A DNA stretch of 64,000 nt, taken from contig NZ_KB905381.1 of assembly GCF_000379465.1 (NCBI RefSeq), positions 372,001 to 436,000 of the forward strand, written 5' to 3'. The notes beneath the pieces are model-generated. The model ran no database searches. It had not been told where the DNA came from and worked only from the letters and a program-made list of their open reading frames with translations. The first letter of the stretch is position 1. Each line of letters begins with the position of its first letter. The translations under genes were made by a program, and so were the position numbers. Origin of the DNA: Sciscionella marina DSM 45152. Lineage in GTDB: Bacteria > Actinomycetota > Actinomycetes > Mycobacteriales > Pseudonocardiaceae. Below, piece by piece: positions 59,208-64,000 of this stretch.

Positions 59208-60046
59208 GTAAGGAGAAAAGCCGCGAAGCACCACCGGTTCCGGAGCCGCTCGCCGAGCCGATCATCGATGCGCACACCCATCTGGACGCGTGCGCGGCCG
59301 AGATGACCGAGGTACTGGACCGGGCGAACACCGCCGGGATAGCGCGCGTGGTGACGGTCGCCGATGATCTGGATTCGGCGCGCTGGGTGACCAGGGCGGC
59401 GGAGGCCGATGAGCGGGTCTACGCGGCCGTGGCCCTGCATCCGACCCGTACCGCGGTGTTCGGTGACCGGGAGCGGGCGGTACTGGAGGAGCTCGCGGGG
59501 TATCCGCGAGTGGTGGCGATCGGGGAGACCGGGCTGGACTATTACTGGCCCTCGGTCGGCGGGCTCGACCATCCGATTGCCGATGCGGACGCGCAGCGCG
59601 AAGCCTTCGAATGGCATATAGACCTCGCGAAGCGGACCGGTAAGCCGCTGATGATCCACGATCGGGACGCGCACGAGGATGTATTGGAAATCCTGGCGAA
59701 TCGGACGCCCCCCGATACGGTGATTCTGCATTGCTTTTCCGGGGACGCGGATATTGCCCGGCGCGCAACCGATGCCGGATATTTCCTTTCTTTCTCCGGA
59801 ACAGTGACCTTCCGTAATGCGACCGCATTGCACGAGGCGGCCCGGATCGCGCCGGAGCACCTTTTACTCGTCGAGACCGACGCACCGTTCCTGACCCCGC
59901 ATCCTTACCGTGGAAGGCCGAACGAGCCGTACTGCGCGGCGTACACGCTGCGCGGGCTCGCCGCGCTGCGGGGCGCCGGGGAGGCGGAACTCGCGATCAC
60001 GGTGCGTGGCAATGCCGAACACGCCTACGGACTTCCGCCGTTGTGA
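59204..60046 (+). CDS. tatD: TatD family metal-dependent hydrolase
   Basis: A 280-residue TIM-barrel nuclease-like hydrolase. Metal ligands: the two His of IIDAHTHLDAC, the Glu in VAIGETGLDYYW, His in PLMIHDRDAHEDV, His in VILHCFSGD and Asp in LLLVETDAPFLTP. All are present. TatD proteins are DNA exonucleases or D-aminoacyl-tRNA deacylase-like enzymes. The GTG start overlaps the preceding membrane-protein stop. In relatives tatD follows metG directly; here the Lrp-membrane protein pair has been inserted between them. Confidence 0.9.
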   Translation: MSKEKSREAPPVPEPLAEPIIDAHTHLDACAAEMTEVLDRANTAGIARVVTVADDLDSARWVTRAAEADERVYAAVALHPTRTAVFGDRERAVLEELAGYPRVVAIGETGLDYYWPSVGGLDHPIADADAQREAFEWHIDLAKRTGKPLMIHDRDAHEDVLEILANRTPPDTVILHCFSGDADIARRATDAGYFLSFSGTVTFRNATALHEAARIAPEHLLLVETDAPFLTPHPYRGRPNEPYCAAYTLRGLAALRGAGEAELAITVRGNAEHAYGLPPL

Positions 60047-60358
60047 CGGGCGACACGTTATGCCAACCGGGTGTTTGCATTGCCGCTGTGGACCCGTTAC
60101 GGTCCCGTGACCGAGGCAGAGACCGGCAGTACCCCGAATTTTGCTGCTGATCGATGTCTCACCCGCAGTCACGTCGGCGTACGTCGGGGAAATGCTCACA
60201 CCGCTAGTTCATTTGGGTGTTGGGGACGACGCTGGCTCGGGACCACAACGAACGAGTATTCGCGTAGGTCGCATGCAGCGCATGAGTAGGCAGCACTGTT
60301 GCCATACCTCATGTCTGTCGGCGATGCCGCGTGAAAGCCTTTCGGAGGTAAGGATCCG
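60047..60358 (+). promoter_or_regulatory. 312-base leader and promoter region of rpfB
   Basis: No gene is seen. GTTAC-GGTCCC-GTGAC at 60096-60111 is a direct pair of GTNAC half-sites, the kind bound by the actinobacterial response regulator MtrA; this assignment is tentative. The repeat CGTCGG-CGTA-CGTCGG occurs near 60175. The end carries the strong ribosome site TTTCGGAGGTAAGG. The c-di-AMP (ydaO) riboswitch that controls rpf genes in some actinomycetes was not found. Confidence 0.4.
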
Positions 60359-61843
60359 GTGACCGCGAGCCGCAGGCGCAGCACGCTCCTGCTCGACAGC
60401 AACCCGAAGCTTCCCGCTCCCCGTGAAACAGAGATCTCCGGCGAATGGACCACCGTCTGGCGCGGTGACCTGCAGGCCACCCCGGCCGGTTCCGGTTCCC
60501 CGTTCTCGGTGACCACCGAGGACGTCATGGAGGTCCTCGGAGAGGACGCCAACGATCTCCTCGCGGCGTCCGATCTGGACATGGACGAGCTCGTCGGCCT
60601 GCTCAACGCCGAGACGATGCTCCTGCCACGTATCGACGAGCAGACCGAGGCCGAGATCGAAGCCGCCCTCGCCGGAGTGTCCACCGCGGACCCCGAGGCC
60701 GAGGAAGGCGAGCGCAAGGCCGAACCGCGCGCGGCCCTTTCCCCGTGGCGCAAGCGGTTCCTGCGCGCCACGATCGGCGCCGTGCTGCTCTCCGCGGCCG
60801 GTGGTGGTGCCGCGGCGGCCACGATGAACAAGACCGTCAACCTGAACGTGGACGGCAAGACGAAGACCGTGCACACCTTCGCGGACAACGTGGAAGGCGT
60901 GCTGGAGAGCGAAGGGCTCAAGGCGGGTTCGCACGACACGCTTTCCCCCTCACCGAACGCCTCGGTCTCCGACGGTGGCACGGTCACCCTCGACCGCGGC
61001 CGCCAGCTCAGCGTCACCGTGGACGGTGTGCAGCAGCAGCATTGGGTGCACGCGGAGAACGTCGGCCAGGCGCTGCAGGATCTGCAGATCAACACCAGCA
61101 ACGCGTGGATCTCGACCCGTCCGGACAGTCAGATCCCGCTCGGTGGGCAGAACATCGAGGTCAAGACCCTCAAGGCGATCCAGATCCTGGACGGCGCGAA
61201 CAAGCCGCGGATGGTGGACACCCACGCGGTGACCGTCGGCGAGCTGCTCAAGTCGCTGAACCTGCCGCTCGGCCCGAAGGACACCGTCAGCCCCGGCGCC
61301 GACGTGAAGCTGGCCAACGGCGCGCAGGTGATGATCTCCCGCTCGGGTGTCAAGGTCATCAACCAGAACGAGGACATCGACCCGCCGGTGCAGAAGGTCG
61401 ACGACGACTCGATGTACGAGGGCGAGCAGAAGGTCACCGATCCCGGGACTCCCGGCAAGCAGATCGTCACCTACCGGATCACCGATGTGAACGGCAAGGA
61501 GACCAAGCGGGAACAGCTTGGCGTCAAGAAGGTCAGTGATGCCAAGCCGAAGGTCATCCACGTCGGCTCCAAGAAGAAGCCCGAGCCCTCGGTCAGCAAC
61601 GGCGCGCTGTGGGATCAGATCGCGCAGTGCGAGTCCAGCGGCAACTGGTCGGCGGATACCGGCAACGGCTACTACGGCGGTCTGCAGTTCAACACCCCGA
61701 CCTGGCAGTCCAATGGCGGCGGCAAGTACGCCCCGCGCGCGGACCAGGCCAGCAAGGCGCAGCAGATCGACATTGCCAACAAGGTCAAGGCCGCCCGCGG
61801 CCTGCAGCCCTGGGAGTGCGCGGGCAAGCTCGGCATGGACTGA
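60359..61843 (+). CDS. rpfB: Resuscitation-promoting factor RpfB
   Basis: A 494-residue, cell-wall-acting lytic transglycosylase. A long cytoplasmic part (~1-130, acidic around EEGERKAEPR) is followed by a TM/signal-anchor helix at ~134-157, three DUF348 repeats (~160-330), a G5 domain (~335-405) and the Rpf catalytic domain (~415-494). The catalytic Glu425 is in IAQCESSGNW, and the disulfide partner Cys lies in LQPWECAGKL. It cleaves peptidoglycan to restart growth of dormant cells. The extended N-terminus is longer than in mycobacterial RpfB. GTG 60359 has GGAGGTAAGG upstream. Confidence 0.94.
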   Translation: MTASRRRSTLLLDSNPKLPAPRETEISGEWTTVWRGDLQATPAGSGSPFSVTTEDVMEVLGEDANDLLAASDLDMDELVGLLNAETMLLPRIDEQTEAEIEAALAGVSTADPEAEEGERKAEPRAALSPWRKRFLRATIGAVLLSAAGGGAAAATMNKTVNLNVDGKTKTVHTFADNVEGVLESEGLKAGSHDTLSPSPNASVSDGGTVTLDRGRQLSVTVDGVQQQHWVHAENVGQALQDLQINTSNAWISTRPDSQIPLGGQNIEVKTLKAIQILDGANKPRMVDTHAVTVGELLKSLNLPLGPKDTVSPGADVKLANGAQVMISRSGVKVINQNEDIDPPVQKVDDDSMYEGEQKVTDPGTPGKQIVTYRITDVNGKETKREQLGVKKVSDAKPKVIHVGSKKKPEPSVSNGALWDQIAQCESSGNWSADTGNGYYGGLQFNTPTWQSNGGGKYAPRADQASKAQQIDIANKVKAARGLQPWECAGKLGMD

Positions 61844-61859
61844 GCCCGGCAGTCGAAGA

Positions 61860-62315
61860 TCAGCCCTCCAGCCGCTGCTTCGCCAGCGCCACCTCCTCGT
61901 GTACTTCGGCGGTGAGGCGCTCGCGGAGCAGCGGTTCGGCTATCCGGCGCAGTGGCGGCCAGAAGGTGAAGTTCAGGGTGCGCACCAGCCGGGTGCGCCC
62001 GGCCTCGGTCGCGGTGACCTCGAAGCTCGCGGTGAACTCGGCGAGCATCCGGGTCAGCCGGTTGCGTGGCGGCCCGGCGAGGCCGATGTCCACCCGCTGC
62101 CCGGGAGTCAGCCGCATCCACTGCACCACCTTGGGTGTCGGGATCCCCGCGAGGTGACCACGGCAGCCGAATTCGGTGTAGTCGCCCGCGCGGCGCACCC
62201 AGTGCACCGGCCGGATCTTCCGGTCGATCTCCGCGTAGCGTTCGATGTCCGTCACGAACGTGAGCAGTTCGTCCGGAGCGCAGTCGATCGTCTCGGTGAC
62301 CTGTACCGTCAACAT
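61860..62315 (-). CDS. SRPBCC (START-like) family protein
   Basis: A 151-residue helix-grip protein. It has an N-terminal strand VQVTETIDCAPDELLTFVTD, a central TEFGCRGHLAGIPTPK and a long C-terminal helix (RLTAEVHEEVALAKQRLEG). Such proteins bind hydrophobic ligands or act as cyclases/coenzyme-Q-like carriers; the ligand is unknown. It is convergent with rpfB (16-base gap) and divergent from the molybdopterin oxidoreductase across 32 bases. ATG 62315 gives the family N-terminus. This replaces ksgA, which follows rpfB in relatives. Confidence 0.8.
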   Translation of the reverse strand: MLTVQVTETIDCAPDELLTFVTDIERYAEIDRKIRPVHWVRRAGDYTEFGCRGHLAGIPTPKVVQWMRLTPGQRVDIGLAGPPRNRLTRMLAEFTASFEVTATEAGRTRLVRTLNFTFWPPLRRIAEPLLRERLTAEVHEEVALAKQRLEG

Positions 62316-62347
62316 GGCGAGATGGTACGGCGTTCGCGGAGGTGACG

Positions 62348-64000
62348 GTGACCATACAGCTGGCGCACTGGGGTGCGTTCGAAGCCGAGAGCGATGGCAA
62401 ACGGCTGACCGCGGTGCGGCCGTGGCGCGGTGATCCCGCCCCGAACCCGATCCTCGGCAATATCGCCTCGGCGCAGCACCATCCGGCACGCATCGACCGG
62501 CCGCACATCCGCAAGGGCTGGCTCGACGGTGGTCCAGGGCCCGCCGAACGCGGTGGCGAGGAGTTCGTCCCGGTCTCCTGGCGGACGGCACTGGACCTGC
62601 TCGCCGGGGAACTGCGCCGCGTCTACTCCGAACACGGCCCGGGCGCGGTGTACGGCGGTTCGTACGGCTGGAGCAGCGCGGGCCGGTTCCACCATGCACA
62701 GTCCCAGGTGCACCGGTTCCTGAACACGCTCGGCGGTTACGTCCGTTCGGAGCAGAACTACAGCTTCGGGGCCTCCGGGGTGCTCGTGCCGCGGGTGCTC
62801 GGCAGCATCGGCAATCTGCTCTCCGGCACCTCGGCCTCGGTGCTCGCCAGGCACACCGAACTGTTCGTCGCGTTCGGCGGGCTCTCGCCGAAGAACTCGG
62901 CCGTGGCCCCGGGCGGGATCGGGCGCCACGAGCTCGGTTCCTGGCTCTCGGCCGCGCATGATCGCGGCTGCCGCTTCGTGTCCGTCAGCCCGCTGCGCGA
63001 CGACACTTTCGGCACGCTCGGCGCGGAATGGCTGGCGCCGAAACCGGGCAGCGACACCGCGCTGATGCTCGGTATCGCCCACGTGCTCGAGGCCGAAGAC
63101 CTGTGCGACCGGGAGTTCCTGGCGCGCTGCACGGTCGGCTACGAACGGTTCGCCCCCTACCTGGCGGACAAGACCCCGGAATGGGCGGAACGCATCACGG
63201 GGATACCGGCCGAGCGGATCCGGTCACTGGCGCGGGAGATGGCCGCCTCGCGCACCCTGATCAACGTGAGCTGGTCGCTGCAGCGCCAGCAGTACGGCGA
63301 ACAGCCGGTGTGGATGGGTATCGTGCTCGCCGCGATGCTTGGCCAGTTCGGTCTCCCCGGCGGTGGATTCGGGCACGGGTACGGATCCTCCGGGGATGTC
63401 GGCAAACCGCCGACGGTGGCCTCGGCTCCGCGGCTGGGCCAGGGACAGAATCCGGTCGAGGACTCGATTCCGGTCGCGCGTATCGCGGACATGCTGTTGC
63501 ATCCCGGACAGCGTTACGAGTTCGATGGGCAACACCGCGAGTACCCCGACATCCGGCTCGTCTACTGGGCGGGCGGCAACCCGTTTCACCACCACCAGGA
63601 CCTGGCGCGGTTGCGGCGGGCCTTCGCCCGGCCGGACACGGTCGTGGTGCACGATCCGTTCTGGACCGCGAGCGCCCGGCACGCCGACATCGTGCTGCCG
63701 ACCACCATGGCGATCGAGCGGGACGACTACGGATCAGGGGGCAACGATCCGACACTGTTCCCGATGCCCGCCCTCACCGAACCGGCGGGACAAGCCAAGG
63801 ACGACTACACGGTGTTCGCCGAGCTCGCCGGAAGGCTCGGGGTGGCCGAGCGGTTCACCGAGGGGCGCACCGCGGGCGAGTGGCTGCGGCATCTCTACCA
63901 GGACTGGCGGGATCGGCTGGCCACCCTGGGGCACGAGCTCCCCGGTTTCGACGAGTTCTGGTCCGGTGATCCGATCGAGGTGCCGCTCTACGAACCGGAG
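62348..64000 (+). CDS. BisC/TorA-type molybdopterin-dependent sulfoxide reductase (3' end outside window)
   Basis: The frame is open for 551 codons to the last base, so the gene continues. The N-terminal THWG-like LAHWGAF lacks the [4Fe-4S] cysteines of other DMSO-reductase members. The segment VYGGSYGWSSAGRFHHAQSQ (102-121) is the BisC/TorA Mo-ligand region, with Ser110 as likely ligand. Downstream LVYWAGGNPFHHHQD, VVVHDPFWTASARHADIVLP and FGLPGGGFGHGYGS are typical. No twin-arginine signal is present, so it is cytoplasmic, like biotin or methionine sulfoxide reductase BisC. GTG 62348 has GGAGG 5 bases upstream. Confidence 0.88.
   Translation, partial: MTIQLAHWGAFEAESDGKRLTAVRPWRGDPAPNPILGNIASAQHHPARIDRPHIRKGWLDGGPGPAERGGEEFVPVSWRTALDLLAGELRRVYSEHGPGAVYGGSYGWSSAGRFHHAQSQVHRFLNTLGGYVRSEQNYSFGASGVLVPRVLGSIGNLLSGTSASVLARHTELFVAFGGLSPKNSAVAPGGIGRHELGSWLSAAHDRGCRFVSVSPLRDDTFGTLGAEWLAPKPGSDTALMLGIAHVLEAEDLCDREFLARCTVGYERFAPYLADKTPEWAERITGIPAERIRSLAREMAASRTLINVSWSLQRQQYGEQPVWMGIVLAAMLGQFGLPGGGFGHGYGSSGDVGKPPTVASAPRLGQGQNPVEDSIPVARIADMLLHPGQRYEFDGQHREYPDIRLVYWAGGNPFHHHQDLARLRRAFARPDTVVVHDPFWTASARHADIVLPTTMAIERDDYGSGGNDPTLFPMPALTEPAGQAKDDYTVFAELAGRLGVAERFTEGRTAGEWLRHLYQDWRDRLATLGHELPGFDEFWSGDPIEVPLYEPE

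Noticed and set aside
60047-60358. c-di-AMP (ydaO) riboswitch before rpfB
   Set aside because: Searched because rpf genes of some actinomycetes carry it; the conserved core and the GGGUUGACCC-type segment are absent.
1-64000. tRNA genes, CRISPR arrays, insertion sequences and prophage genes
   Set aside because: T-loop-like GGTTCGAA strings fall inside coding sequence without acceptor stems. No regular spaced repeats and no transposase, integrase or phage structural gene were seen.

Overview
The window comes from a high-GC actinobacterium (roughly 70% G+C by eye, strong G/C third-position bias, many GTG starts, many leaderless promoters). The gene order matches conserved actinobacterial blocks: proC-bldC-bS22-epimerase-acyltransferase-SerB-like HAD-sigma-glutaredoxin, and pmt/rsmI ... 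metG-tatD-rpfB. Content and order suggest a Pseudonocardiaceae-like or related mycelial/rod actinomycete; this is inference from synteny, not a species assignment. No tRNA, rRNA, CRISPR array, intact transposon or prophage was seen.

Region 1 (1-14.3 kb) is accessory and catabolic. It holds the 3' end of a family-2 glycoside hydrolase and an LLM-class flavin/F420 oxidoreductase. A minus-strand operon follows (HbpS/GlcG-like protein, cupin, FAD aromatic monooxygenase, ACMSD/resorcylate-decarboxylase-like amidohydrolase, amidase), divergent from a MarR regulator with a palindromic operator between them. Next comes a ManNAc-type amino-sugar module (MFS sugar porter, ROK kinase, NanE epimerase, RpiR/MurR regulator), an erythromycin-esterase-like gene and a second RpiR regulator. 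A decayed rhodanese gene lies at 7.8-8.0 kb.

Region 2 (14.3-30.8 kb) carries a methionine ABC importer (metQ-metN-metI), pruA, a glutamyl-tRNA synthetase of the long type otherwise familiar from Clostridia, and a divergent ClpC/ClpB-type AAA+ chaperone with palindromes in the shared promoter. It is followed by a dipeptide/nickel-type ABC transporter operon led by a cobalamin riboswitch, which implies a cobalt/corrinoid role; its binding-protein gene has a single-base frameshift. Then come relics of a VOC gene and an amidase gene, a second LLM oxidoreductase, an alpha/beta hydrolase and a secreted SOD that keeps the Cu ligands but lacks the Zn-site histidines.

Region 3 (30.8-46.8 kb) is the conserved core: lysA-like decarboxylase, dusB, a lipoprotein, a GGDEF protein with an elaborate palindromic leader, a single-TM protein, phoU, proline dehydrogenase, thioesterase, proC, bldC, bS22, epimerase, acyltransferase, HAD phosphatase, and a BldN-like sigma factor with an RsbN/DUF5667-like partner. 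An acyl-CoA ligase and a glutaredoxin-like gene close it. In relatives rex-hemA would follow; here the order breaks.

Region 4 (46.8-64 kb) holds a PepSY lipoprotein, pmt, rsmI, a large secreted subtilase-like protease without a recognisable catalytic His, a DrrAB-type ABC exporter, a SAM methyltransferase, metG, an Lrp/AsnC regulator divergent from a membrane protein, tatD and rpfB. It ends with an SRPBCC protein and an unfinished BisC-type molybdopterin sulfoxide reductase where ksgA-ispE would normally stand.
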